64,000 nt of DNA, taken from the NCBI GenBank assembly GCA_025758045.1, contig CP107208.1:2170001-2234000 (forward strand). Reading direction: 5' to 3'. Below are positions 29,092-36,909 of the stretch, one piece after another (within the stretch, counting starts at the first letter, position 1; each line of letters opens with the position of its first letter). This stretch comes from Oscillospiraceae bacterium (lineage in GTDB: Bacteria; Bacillota; Clostridia; Oscillospirales; Ruminococcaceae). The notes beneath the pieces were generated by a model. That model had not been told where the DNA came from, searched no databases, and was given only the letters and a program-made list of their open reading frames with translations. The position numbers were made by a program, and so were the translations under genes.

Positions 29092-29260
29092 GAGAATACC
29101 TCCGCTGTGTTTATTTGATGCTGATTCCACAGAACACTTTACTCTTGTAACCTTGTTCTACATAAACCGTCTGGCGGTATCTAACTGATCAACAATACTG
29201 TAAAGAGCTGTGGTTGGAGCCTTTCAAGAACCGTCTTGCGGTAGGAGCTGATAACCAATC
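27910..29260 (-). mobile_element. IS110-family insertion sequence (ends not fixed)
   Basis: The element contains one transposase gene and flanking non-coding sequence. IS110 elements lack clear terminal inverted repeats, so I could not set the ends. They probably lie within 27670-27909 on one side and 29250-29330 on the other. It separates the two GntR genes at 26650 and 29343. Confidence 0.8.
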
Positions 29261-29310
29261 TACAGCATCCCTTACAGTGTAGCACAGTCCTTGGAGAGGG
29301 ACTTTAAAAA
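29092..29310 (-). ncRNA. Candidate IS110 bridge-RNA region
   Basis: The non-coding segment upstream of the transposase contains two near-identical stem-loops, ACCGTCTGGCGGT (29166-29178) and ACCGTCTTGCGGT (29230-29242). They sit in a 31-nt imperfect direct repeat that ends in CTGAT and AAC. IS110-group elements carry their bridge RNA in the left end, upstream of the transposase, with two internal loops that recognise target and donor. The location and the paired loops fit. The RNA itself is inferred, and the true loops were not assigned. Confidence 0.4.
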
Positions 29311-29342
29311 CTACTATTTTATAATACAAGGAGCTGATAAAT

Positions 29343-30020
29343 ATGCAGACGGATGTACGCAGTGTACGTGCCCCCGAAGAATCCGCCCGTGCGTTTGTTT
29401 ATCGTGTCCTTTCTACTTATATAAAGGAGATGTTCCTGCATCCCGGCGTGAAACTGGCTGAGACCGATGTAGCCGCTGAGCTGCAGGTCAGCCGCACGCC
29501 GGTGCATGATACTTTCTCCCGCTTAGAGCGCGAGAAGATGCTGCGCCCGGTGCCCCGCGGGGCCGTGGTGCCGCCGCTGAACACCGACATGATCCGCCAG
29601 ACGGTGTGGATGCACCGCACGGTCAGCCAGGCGGTTTTGGGCGAATTGTACAATCACCGCCCGACTACGCTGGAGCCGCTGGAGCATTGTGTGGCGGCCG
29701 AGCTGGAAGCCTTGCAGGGCGGCGCCATCATCAAAATGGCACGCCTGCATTTGGAGTTCCACCGCACCTTGTACTCTATGGCAGGGCGTGAGCCTGTCAT
29801 GGATGTACTGGAGCGCAACAGCGGCGATTTGTACCGGCTGCTCCGCATGATGGAAAGCGCCGACCTCTGGCGCTATGTGGCCGAGCAGCACTCCACCGTC
29901 GTGCAGGGCCTGGCCATGCGTGACTACGAGATGGCGGCCCACGCGCTGGAAGCTGAGTTTGACCTGGTGAAGCCGCTTTTGGAAGAATGCCGCTACCAGC
30001 GGCCTTACTTCTTTGAATGA
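29343..30020 (+). CDS. GntR family regulator (FadR subfamily), 2
   Basis: This 225-residue regulator has a winged helix (AFVYRVLSTYIKEMFLHPGV, then VSRTPVHDTFSRLEREKML) and a short FadR-type ligand domain (HLEFHRTLYSMAGREPVMDVL). AAGGAG lies upstream of the ATG. It sits directly before the ketopantoate-reductase-like gene, 115 nt away and on the same strand, and is the likely regulator of that catabolic operon. Confidence 0.87.
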   Translation: MQTDVRSVRAPEESARAFVYRVLSTYIKEMFLHPGVKLAETDVAAELQVSRTPVHDTFSRLEREKMLRPVPRGAVVPPLNTDMIRQTVWMHRTVSQAVLGELYNHRPTTLEPLEHCVAAELEALQGGAIIKMARLHLEFHRTLYSMAGREPVMDVLERNSGDLYRLLRMMESADLWRYVAEQHSTVVQGLAMRDYEMAAHALEAEFDLVKPLLEECRYQRPYFFE

Positions 30021-30135
30021 TTTTATTTGAACCATTCCGGGACAGCCCTGCGGGCGCTGCCTGGCAGACAGACCCCGGTGGGAAATATATTATATATTAC
30101 TATAAAGTAAACGGATTCGGAAGGAGCAACTACCT

Positions 30136-31053
30136 ATGAAAATCGCAGTTCTTGGTTCCGGCGCCATGGGCGGGCTGTACAGCTCGTACCTGAGCCGCCA
30201 CAACGAAGTGACCGTGATCGATGTAAACGCCGCACTGGTGGAAAAGGTGAACGACGAGGGCCTGGAAGTCCAGGAACCGGACGGCACCTCCAACGTCTTC
30301 CATCCCCACGCGGTTCTTTCTACCGAGGGCATGGGGCCTGTTGACCTGATCATCGTCTTCGTCAAGGCCATGTTCAGCGAAGGCGCCCTGAACAACAACA
30401 AGGGCATCATCGGACCCGACACCTACATCATGACCCTGCAGAACGGCAGCGGCCATGAGGATCTGCTGGGCAAGTTCGTCCCGCAGGATCATATCATCAT
30501 CGGTACCACCCAGCACAACGCCAGCGTAGCCGGTTTGGGCGTCACCAAGCACGGCGGCAGCGGCATGACCCACATGGGCTGCGTTGTCGGCGAAGCTGCC
30601 CGGCTGCAGAAGTTTGCTGATGCCTTCACTGAGTGCGGCCTCGAGGCTGACGTTTCCGACGGCGTCCAGAAGATGATCTGGAACAAGCTGTTCACCAACG
30701 TTTCCGCCAGTGCCCTGACCGGTGCCCTGCAGGTGCCCCTGGGCTACATCTCTTCCAACGAGCACGCTTGGAAGCTCTGCTGCCAGCTGATCCGCGAGGC
30801 TGTGGATGCTGCCGCAGGCCTGGGCATGGACTTCGACTATGACGAAAAGGTCGCCGAGGTCAAGGCAGTCTGCGATAAGTCTCCCAACGGCCTGACCAGC
30901 ATCTACGCTGACCTGCGCGACGGCCGCCGCAGCGAGGTCGATACCATCAGCGGCAGTGTTGTCCGCGCCGGCAAGAAGTCTGGCGTTGCTACCCCCAGCC
31001 ATGAGTTCCTGGTCGAGCTGATCCACGCCATGGAGGGCCGCCCGAAGGCCTGA
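30136..31053 (+). CDS. Ketopantoate reductase (ApbA/PanE) family oxidoreductase
   Basis: This 305-residue NAD(P)-dependent reductase has an N-terminal Rossmann motif (MKIAVLGSGAMGGLYSSYLS) and the family C-terminal helical domain with the catalytic-lysine region (MIWNKLFTNVSASALTGAL). True PanE makes pantoate. The catabolic setting, between a GntR regulator and a cyclase-family hydrolase, suggests a paralogue that reduces or oxidises another 2-keto/2-hydroxy acid. GGAGC precedes the ATG. The AT-rich palindromic stretch at 30084-30099 upstream may be part of its promoter/operator. Confidence 0.85.
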   Translation: MKIAVLGSGAMGGLYSSYLSRHNEVTVIDVNAALVEKVNDEGLEVQEPDGTSNVFHPHAVLSTEGMGPVDLIIVFVKAMFSEGALNNNKGIIGPDTYIMTLQNGSGHEDLLGKFVPQDHIIIGTTQHNASVAGLGVTKHGGSGMTHMGCVVGEAARLQKFADAFTECGLEADVSDGVQKMIWNKLFTNVSASALTGALQVPLGYISSNEHAWKLCCQLIREAVDAAAGLGMDFDYDEKVAEVKAVCDKSPNGLTSIYADLRDGRRSEVDTISGSVVRAGKKSGVATPSHEFLVELIHAMEGRPKA

Positions 31054-31140
31054 TTTGGCACAAATCTTTTGTACTTCGGGGTGTCCGGAACCCGGATACC
31101 CTTGAAGATAAATGCACATTTTTAAAGGAGGATTTTCCCT

Positions 31141-31896
31141 ATGTCTGAACAGCCTTTGACTTATGATTGGGTTGCTGGCAAACCGAAAGCCGTCCCCGCT
31201 GACAAGCTGCCCCCGAAAGAATACATGAAGGGCAACCTGCACATCGTCGACCTGAGCAAGTGCGTTGACCCGTACACCGAGAGCCGCCGCTGCAACCTGT
31301 GGCGCTTCAACACCGGTGGTGACGTGCCTGACTTCCACACCAACGTGGACATCGGCAGCCATCTGGGTACCCACTGCGAGTGCCCCTACCATCACGACTC
31401 CAACTGGCCCAGCGTTGCTGAGCTGCCCCTGGATCAGTTCATGGGCCGCGGCATCTACTGTGTGCTGGATCTGCCCGAGGATCATCAGATCACCGCTGCT
31501 GACCTGGAAGCCGCTATCGGTGACCGCGTCCAGCCCGGCGATACCGTCATCCTGGATAGCCCCCACAAAATCCCTCCCTTCACCAGCCTGACCGGCGGCC
31601 CCACTGACCACCGTCTGCAGGTCGGCGCTGAGATGGCTCAGTGGCTGGCTGACCGCAAGGTCCAGTGCGTTGGTTTCGGTGATGGCGTTGCCATCGAGGG
31701 TGACGTCCGCAACGTTAAGCCCTTCCACGACATCCTGATGGCTCAGAACTGCACCTTCCTGGAAGTTCTGTGCAACCTGGAGCTGCTCAAGACCGATACT
31801 TTCTTCATCAGCTATGCTCCGATGAACATCATCGGCCTGGACTCCTGCCCGACTCGCGTTTACGCAATCGAGGGTCTGCCCGGCTTCACCCGCTAA
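31141..31896 (+). CDS. Cyclase family protein (kynurenine formamidase-like hydrolase)
   Basis: This 251-residue protein shows the metal-binding motif of the cyclase/KynB superfamily as SHLGTHCECPYHH (HxGTHxExPxH) with a downstream GDTVILDS. These enzymes hydrolyse formamides, lactones or cyclic amides using a metal pair. AAAGGAGG precedes the ATG. It lies 87 nt after the ketopantoate-reductase-like gene and is followed by a terminator, which may limit readthrough into the SDR gene. A lactonase role in sugar-acid breakdown is an inference. Confidence 0.83.
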   Translation: MSEQPLTYDWVAGKPKAVPADKLPPKEYMKGNLHIVDLSKCVDPYTESRRCNLWRFNTGGDVPDFHTNVDIGSHLGTHCECPYHHDSNWPSVAELPLDQFMGRGIYCVLDLPEDHQITAADLEAAIGDRVQPGDTVILDSPHKIPPFTSLTGGPTDHRLQVGAEMAQWLADRKVQCVGFGDGVAIEGDVRNVKPFHDILMAQNCTFLEVLCNLELLKTDTFFISYAPMNIIGLDSCPTRVYAIEGLPGFTR

Positions 31897-31910
31897 GTTA
31901 TAGCAATTCA

Positions 31911-31941
31911 AAGGCTTCCCCTCTGCGGGGGAAGCCTTTTT
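31911..31941 (+). terminator. Intra-operon terminator
   Basis: AAGGCTTCCCC and GGGGAAGCCTT form an 11-base-pair stem, followed by TTTT. It lies between the cyclase-family and SDR genes. Confidence 0.85.
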
Positions 31942-31962
31942 CTGAAAAAGGAGAAGAAAACC

Positions 31963-32745
31963 ATGGAAGGTTCGATGAAAAACCTGTTCGACCCGGCCGG
32001 TAAGGTAGCACTGGTCACTGGCGGCACCAGCGGCCTGGGTCATGCCATTGCCGAGGCGTTTTTGCAGAATGGTGTGGACGTTGCTGTCTGCAGCCGGCAC
32101 CCCGAAAGCGCCCCCGAACTGGCCGAGTTGGCCGCCGCCGAAGGCCGCCGCTACCTGCCCGTCTACTGCGACATCACCAAAGAGGAAGATATCGAGAAGA
32201 TGGGCGACATCATCGAAAAAGAGCTGGGGCCCGTCACGATGCTGGTCAACAGCGCCGGCATGAACATCCTGAAGCATGCCGAGGATTACGACGCCGAGTC
32301 CTTCAATAAGGTCATGTCGCTGAACGTCCTGGGCACCCACAATGTCAGTAAAATGTGCGGCAAGCGCTGGATGATCCCCGCCCACAAGGGCCGTATTGTC
32401 AACCTGTCCTCTGCTAAGGCGTTCCTGGGTACCGACCGCGACTACACCGCCTACTGCGCCAGTAAGGGTGCCATCAACATGTACACCGCCCAGCTGGCCT
32501 GTGAGTGGGCCAAGTTCGGCATCTCGGTCAACGCCATTGCGCCGACCTTCGTCGTGACCCCCATCAACGCCGACCGCCTGTCCGACCCCGTATTCTACAA
32601 CTCGCTGGTCAAGCGCATCCCTTACGGACGTCTGGGCACCGGCAAAGATATGGCCGCCGCAGTCCTCTTCCTCTGCAGCGAGGGCTCCGAGTTTATCACT
32701 GGTGTTACCCTCAAAGTGGATGGCGGCGTGACCTCTATGCAGTAA
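31963..32745 (+). CDS. SDR family oxidoreductase (sugar-acid dehydrogenase-like)
   Basis: This classical short-chain dehydrogenase has 260 residues: cofactor motif VTGGTSGLGHA, NSAG, active-site Ser in VNLSSAKAF, and Tyr/Lys in YTAYCASKGA. The overall pattern (FDPAGKVALVTGG at the start, GVTLKVDGGVTSMQ at the end) resembles gluconate 5-dehydrogenase and 2-deoxy-D-gluconate 3-dehydrogenase (KduD). AAGGAG lies nine bases before the ATG at 31963. The YhcH-like gene follows after 24 nt. Confidence 0.88.
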   Translation: MEGSMKNLFDPAGKVALVTGGTSGLGHAIAEAFLQNGVDVAVCSRHPESAPELAELAAAEGRRYLPVYCDITKEEDIEKMGDIIEKELGPVTMLVNSAGMNILKHAEDYDAESFNKVMSLNVLGTHNVSKMCGKRWMIPAHKGRIVNLSSAKAFLGTDRDYTAYCASKGAINMYTAQLACEWAKFGISVNAIAPTFVVTPINADRLSDPVFYNSLVKRIPYGRLGTGKDMAAAVLFLCSEGSEFITGVTLKVDGGVTSMQ

Positions 32746-32769
32746 TTTCCGCATAAGGAGAGCAAAATT

Positions 32770-33252
32770 ATGATTTCTGGCAATATCCATGAAAAAAGCA
32801 ACCTGGCCGTCCTGCCCGAGCCGCTGCAGCGCGCTGTGCAGTTCCTGAAGGACAACGACCTGGCTGCCCATGAACCCGGCAAGTTTGAGCTGGACGGCGA
32901 CAAGATGATCCTGCAGGTCATCGACCAGTCCACTGGCCCCCGCGAGAACCTGCGCCCCGAATGTCACCGCAAGTATATCGACGTGCAGTTCCTGGCCGCC
33001 GGCGGCCCCGAGCGCATCGGCTGGTATCCTGACCTGGGCGATAACGAGGTGGACGAGAACCTGCTGGACACCCCGCGGGACATCTGCTTCTACAAGAATA
33101 ACCCGAACGCCCGCGAAGGTGTCATCGAGATGCAGCCCGGCAGCTATGCAATGTTCTTCCCTTGGGATGTACACATCCCGGCCATCCAGGTAGGGGAGCC
33201 TGCCAAGATCCGCAAAATCGTCATCAAGGTCGCACTGGACACCTGCCTGTGA
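32770..33252 (+). CDS. YhcH/YjgK/YiaL (NanQ) family protein, 1
   Basis: This 160-residue cupin-like protein of the DUF386 family shows the conserved ECHRKYIDVQFLAAGG and YAMFFPWDVHIPAIQ blocks with the C-terminal IRKIVIKVAL. In E. coli, YhcH (NanQ) speeds ring opening of sialic acid, that is, it acts as an anomerase for a cyclic 2-keto sugar acid. The same role on another ulosonate or keto-sugar acid is plausible here. An AAGGAG is present upstream. It sits between the SDR and M28 peptidase genes. Confidence 0.88.
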   Translation: MISGNIHEKSNLAVLPEPLQRAVQFLKDNDLAAHEPGKFELDGDKMILQVIDQSTGPRENLRPECHRKYIDVQFLAAGGPERIGWYPDLGDNEVDENLLDTPRDICFYKNNPNAREGVIEMQPGSYAMFFPWDVHIPAIQVGEPAKIRKIVIKVALDTCL

Positions 33253-33271
33253 CCTGAAGAAAGGAACCGCT

Positions 33272-34096
33272 GTGGAAATCGAAAAACATCTGGCCGAACT
33301 GGCCCAGGCTGACCCCCAGGCCCGCCGCACCGCTTTAGAAAACGCGCTGACCGCTGAGGGTCTGACCCCGGAGATCCAGGAATGTGAAGCGGATGAGCGC
33401 CGCAAGGCCGCCCGCAACTATCTGCTGTATACGGCCGACAAGGACGCCAAAGGACCGCTGTTCTGCGCCCATTACGACGCACACCCCGGCAGTACCGGCG
33501 CCAACGATAACGCTGCCGCCGTCTGTATCCTGATCGCCTTGGCCAAAGAGTTACAGCAGCGCAAGATACCGGCCACGATCGCCTTTTTCGATGGCGAGGA
33601 ATCCGGCCACAGCGGTGCCAAATTGTTTGAGGATGGCCGCAAGCGTGAGGTGAGCTGCGTGGTCAACCTGGATATGTGCGGTTACGGCGATACCATCGCT
33701 GTCTACGCCCGCGGCAGCGAGAACCGCGCCGGTGCGCGGACCTTCTGCGCCAAGGAACGGCTGGACGCCCACCACGGCGAACTGGTCAAGTATATGCCGG
33801 AGGGTGACAACGTTTGTTTCACCACCCGCCGCCAGCCGGTGGTCAGCATTGCCGTTATGCCCAGGTGGGACACCAAGTACCTGACGGCCATGGCCGCCCA
33901 GGGCATGGGCCTGCTGGGCCGCAGCCCCGAGTTCAAGATGATGCTGGGGGAGATGGAAGTCGCCTCCACCATGCACGGCGGCTTCCGCGATGCCATCAAG
34001 TGGGTCCAGCCCGAGGCCATGCAGATGCTGTATGACTACCTGCTGGACGCCATGACCACCCCGCCCCCGGCCAAAAAGCTGTTCGGCATTCTCTGA
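33272..34096 (+). CDS. M28 family metallopeptidase
   Basis: This 274-residue zinc aminopeptidase-like protein has HYDAHPGSTGANDNAAA (first metal ligands His and Asp), FFDGEESGHSGA (Glu-Glu, with the general base) and VVNLDMCGYGD (Asp). There is no signal peptide, so it acts in the cytoplasm. The start is GTG at 33272 with AAAGGA upstream. It ends the SDR-YhcH-M28 operon, where it may remove an acyl or aminoacyl group from the substrate; this is an inference. Confidence 0.85.
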   Translation: MEIEKHLAELAQADPQARRTALENALTAEGLTPEIQECEADERRKAARNYLLYTADKDAKGPLFCAHYDAHPGSTGANDNAAAVCILIALAKELQQRKIPATIAFFDGEESGHSGAKLFEDGRKREVSCVVNLDMCGYGDTIAVYARGSENRAGARTFCAKERLDAHHGELVKYMPEGDNVCFTTRRQPVVSIAVMPRWDTKYLTAMAAQGMGLLGRSPEFKMMLGEMEVASTMHGGFRDAIKWVQPEAMQMLYDYLLDAMTTPPPAKKLFGIL

Positions 34097-34174
34097 ACAA
34101 CTTTACCCGCAGCTCCGCGCAGCAGCAGGGGGGCAGCTTCCTGACAGCACAGCTGCCTGTTCAGATAAAGAAAG

Positions 34175-34217
34175 ACTGCCGCACGGCTTTGGCAACAAAG
34201 CTGCGCGGCAGTTTTTG
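34175..34217 (+). terminator. Terminator after the M28 peptidase gene
   Basis: ACTGCCGC and GCGGCAGT form the outer stem around an inner GGCTTT/AAAGC hairpin, followed by TTTTTG. It separates the operon from the converging gntR gene. Confidence 0.87.
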
Positions 34218-34225
34218 TGTTTTTG

Positions 34226-34942
34226 TTATACACTTACGTTGTCGATGGTAAAATAGCCCGGGTAGCGCTCGATCTTGTCCATCAGGTTGCCCCTGAAGCT
34301 GGTCAGATGCTCGCTGATCTTCACCTCGGGCTGCACGTTGTCCGGCAGGCCCATCAGCAGATAATCGCAAAATTCCCGGTGCTGGCGGGTCACACGGTCG
34401 TAATCGCAATCGCCATCCAGCGCATCGAGATAGCGCAGCCGGTCGTAGTGGGAGACCAGCCCGCGGATAGCCAGCCAGGTGTGGCTGCGCCCGCCGAAGT
34501 AGTACATCAGACGGTGGAACTCGTCGTCCAGATGGATGAACTCATCCACGGCGTCGGGCATGCGGGGCCGCAGGCTTTCCTGGTGGCACATGCAATCCCA
34601 AAGTTCCTGCACCTGGCTGCGGCCGATCTTACCAGCCACATCCTTTAATAATGCACTTTCCAGCAGCAGACGGGTGGAGTAGCCCTCCTTGACCAGCGCT
34701 GGGTCGATGCGGCTGACCTGGGTGCCCCGCTGGGGGAAGATCTCGATCAGCCAATCGTTGTGCAGTGTGGTGATGGCTTCATGCACCGGGGTACGGCTCA
34801 TCTGGAACAGCTTGGCAATCTCGATCTCGCTCAGCGGTTCGCCGGGCTTTAAGCGGAATGTCATGATATTCATGCGCAGCACGCGGCAGGCGTACTCGCG
34901 GTTGCTCTCTTTGGGGCGTGGCTGGGGAACCAGCAGATCCAT
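34226..34942 (-). CDS. GntR family regulator (FadR subfamily), 3
   Basis: This 238-residue regulator has a winged helix (YACRVLRMNIMTFRLKPGEP, FQMSRTPVHEAITTL, FPQRGTQVSRI) and a FadR-type domain with the metal/ligand helices (FIHLDDEFHRLMYYFGG, QHREFCDYLL). It resembles gntR 1 closely in the FPQRGTQVSRI wing. GGAGGGT precedes the ATG. It is divergent from the YiaK-like gene, and both promoters carry the CTGATATATCAG-type palindrome, so it probably represses both itself and the YiaK operon. Confidence 0.88.
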   Translation of the reverse strand: MDLLVPQPRPKESNREYACRVLRMNIMTFRLKPGEPLSEIEIAKLFQMSRTPVHEAITTLHNDWLIEIFPQRGTQVSRIDPALVKEGYSTRLLLESALLKDVAGKIGRSQVQELWDCMCHQESLRPRMPDAVDEFIHLDDEFHRLMYYFGGRSHTWLAIRGLVSHYDRLRYLDALDGDCDYDRVTRQHREFCDYLLMGLPDNVQPEVKISEHLTSFRGNLMDKIERYPGYFTIDNVSV

Positions 34943-34987
34943 CGCAGACCCTCCTTTGTTGGACGCATACGATATATAGTCTTTCCA

Positions 34988-35018
34988 CTAATATATCAGT
35001 TAAAAATCCAACATGCAA
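34988..35018 (-). promoter_or_regulatory. Promoter and operator of gntR 3
   Basis: On the minus strand TTGCAT (35013-35018) and TATATT (34990-34995) are 17 nt apart. The palindrome ACTGATATATTAGT (34988-35001) covers the -10 box. It matches the operator copies at 35110 and 35131. Confidence 0.65.
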
Positions 35019-35082
35019 CCCATTTGGCAAAACTTTGTGCAAAAGCATGATTTTTACAGAGAAAATCTGGTAAAATCAACAG

Positions 35083-35142
35083 TTGCAATTCGGTTTAAGC
35101 TGTGTTATGCTGATAATATCAACGGATAAGCTGATATATCAG
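35083..35142 (+). promoter_or_regulatory. Promoter and two operators of the YiaK-like operon
   Basis: TTGCAA (35083-35088) and TATGCT (35106-35111) are 17 nt apart. The palindromes CTGATAATATCA (35110-35121) and CTGATATATCAG (35131-35142) lie at and just after the start site. Their centres are about two helical turns apart, which would allow cooperative binding of GntR dimers. Confidence 0.68.
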
Positions 35143-35215
35143 CGAACATCCGGCGAAGCAAGAAAAAAGCAGACACAACAAGACCACCGCGCTGATCAAA
35201 AAGGAGAGAATGAAT

Positions 35216-36301
35216 ATGAGTATTCGCGTACCTTATGAAACTGTCAAATCTACCGTTACGCAGGCATTCCTGAATCTGGGCCTGAGCCAGGAGAAGGCTG
35301 AAAAGTGCGCTGAGATCCACACCGAGAGCAGTCTGGAAGGCATCGAGAGCCACGGCCTGAACCGTGTGCCCCGCTTTGCCGAGTATGTCCAGAAGGGCTG
35401 GGTCGACATCAATGCTGAGCCCGAGCTGGTCGGTGCAAAGGGCGCTGTTGAGAACTATGACGGCCACCTGGGCATTGGCACTCTGAACGCCACCTTCTGC
35501 ATGGATCGCGCTGTGGCCCTGGCCAAAGAGCACGGCATCGGCTGTGTTGCCCTGAAGAACACCACCCACTGGATGCGCGGCGGTTCTTACGCCTGGCAGG
35601 CTGCCCAGGCCGGTTTCATCGGTATCAGCTGGACCAACACCGAGAGCTGCATGCCCATGTGGGGCTCCAAAGTCCCTGGCGTCGGCAACAACCCGTTCTG
35701 CATCGCCATCCCGCGTAAGAGCGGCCCCATCGTCCTGGATATGGCCATGAGCCAGTACGCTTACGGCAAGCTGGGCGTCTATCGTCTGGCCGGCAAGCAG
35801 CTGCCTTTCCCCGGCGGCTTCGATAAGGACGGCAACCTGACCAGCGATCCCGGCGCCATCGAGGCTTCCGGCCGCATCCTGCCCACCGGTTACTGGAAGG
35901 GCTCCGGCATGGCCATCGCCCTGGACCTGGCTGCCGCTGCTATGGCTAACGGCAAGACCGGCGCTGATCTGGACCGTGAGGGCCAGGGCAGCTGCACCGG
36001 CTGCTGCCAGATCTTCATCGCCTACGATCCGTACCTGTTCGGCGAGGAAGAGGAGATCCAGGCTAAGTTTGATGACCGCGTAGCCGCTGCTGATGCTACC
36101 ACCCCGGAGAAAGAGGGCGGCCATGTCACCTGCCCGGGCGAGCGCACCGCTGCTACCCGTGCCCGCAACCTGGCTGAGGGTGTTGTTGTGGATGAGCAGG
36201 TCTGGCAGCAGTGCCTGGATCTGGCTGCCGGCAAGATGGACACCAAGGACATCGCCAGCACCTGCATCCTGGACAACATGAAGGAAGACGAGAAGAAGTA
36301 A
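35216..36301 (+). CDS. Malate/L-lactate dehydrogenase family (YiaK-like 2,3-diketo-L-gulonate reductase)
   Basis: This 361-residue NAD(P)-dependent reductase belongs to the Ldh_2 family, not classical MDH. It shows THTESSLEGIESHGLNRVPRF-like family sequence (TESSLEGIESHGLNRVP), NTTHWMRGGSYAWQAA with the catalytic His, and TGYWKGSGMAIALDL, which is characteristic of YiaK. YiaK reduces 2,3-diketo-L-gulonate. ATG at 35216 was preferred because AAGGAG is then nine bases away; another ATG at 35210 is too close. A YiaL-family gene follows, as in the E. coli yia operon. Confidence 0.9.
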   Translation: MSIRVPYETVKSTVTQAFLNLGLSQEKAEKCAEIHTESSLEGIESHGLNRVPRFAEYVQKGWVDINAEPELVGAKGAVENYDGHLGIGTLNATFCMDRAVALAKEHGIGCVALKNTTHWMRGGSYAWQAAQAGFIGISWTNTESCMPMWGSKVPGVGNNPFCIAIPRKSGPIVLDMAMSQYAYGKLGVYRLAGKQLPFPGGFDKDGNLTSDPGAIEASGRILPTGYWKGSGMAIALDLAAAAMANGKTGADLDREGQGSCTGCCQIFIAYDPYLFGEEEEIQAKFDDRVAAADATTPEKEGGHVTCPGERTAATRARNLAEGVVVDEQVWQQCLDLAAGKMDTKDIASTCILDNMKEDEKK

Positions 36302-36391
36302 TTCTTCCCGCTGCTGAAACACAAGTCCCTACCTTATTATAATAGACGATATAGAACTTATTACTTTAGAGCAAGCAAAGGAGCGTTCATT

Positions 36392-36841
36392 ATGTATTTT
36401 GCACCGATTTCTCAGGCTACCAAGTACAACTATCTCGATGATAAATTCCAGGCTGCTTACAAGTGGCTGGCCGAGACCGACCTGGACAACACCCCCGCTG
36501 GCAGCTATCCCATCTACGAGGGCGTGACCGCTAACGTGCAGGAGTACACCACCTTCCCCGCAAGCGAAGGCTCCTTCGAGACTCACGATAAGTTCTTCGA
36601 CATCCAGTATGTCATCTCCGGCAAAGAGCAGTTCGGCGTCTGCAAGCGCGAGGGCTTGGTCCTGAAAGAGGATCACCCCGAGAACGACCTGAAGTTCTAC
36701 GAGGAGCCCGCTATGAGCGGCACCGTCCTGCTGCTGCCCGGCGATATGATCGTCGTTGCCCCCGAGGATGCTCACAAGCCCCGCTGCGCAGCTGGCGAGC
36801 CGGAGTTCGTCCGTAAGGTCGTTGTTAAGGTCAAGGTCTGA
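36392..36841 (+). CDS. YhcH/YjgK/YiaL (NanQ) family protein, 2
   Basis: This 149-residue DUF386/cupin-like protein has the blocks THDKFFDIQYVISGKEQFGV and VLLLPGDMIVVAPEDAHKP, with VRKVVVKVKV at the end. It differs clearly from copy 1 (32770). It follows the YiaK-like gene by 90 nt, as yiaL follows yiaK in E. coli. Anomerase activity on the YiaK substrate is an inference from NanQ. An AAAGGAG lies upstream. Confidence 0.9.
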   Translation: MYFAPISQATKYNYLDDKFQAAYKWLAETDLDNTPAGSYPIYEGVTANVQEYTTFPASEGSFETHDKFFDIQYVISGKEQFGVCKREGLVLKEDHPENDLKFYEEPAMSGTVLLLPGDMIVVAPEDAHKPRCAAGEPEFVRKVVVKVKV

Positions 36842-36909
36842 TCTTAGTTTTGTATCATTTGTATCTATCGCTTTTGTAACAGGAATTATTGAAAGGTCGT
36901 TATTTCATC

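Noticed and set aside
30130..33417. 1,095-residue minus-strand frame across four catabolic genes
   Set aside because: It runs through intergenic sequence and a terminator, has antisense composition, and four real genes lie on the other strand.
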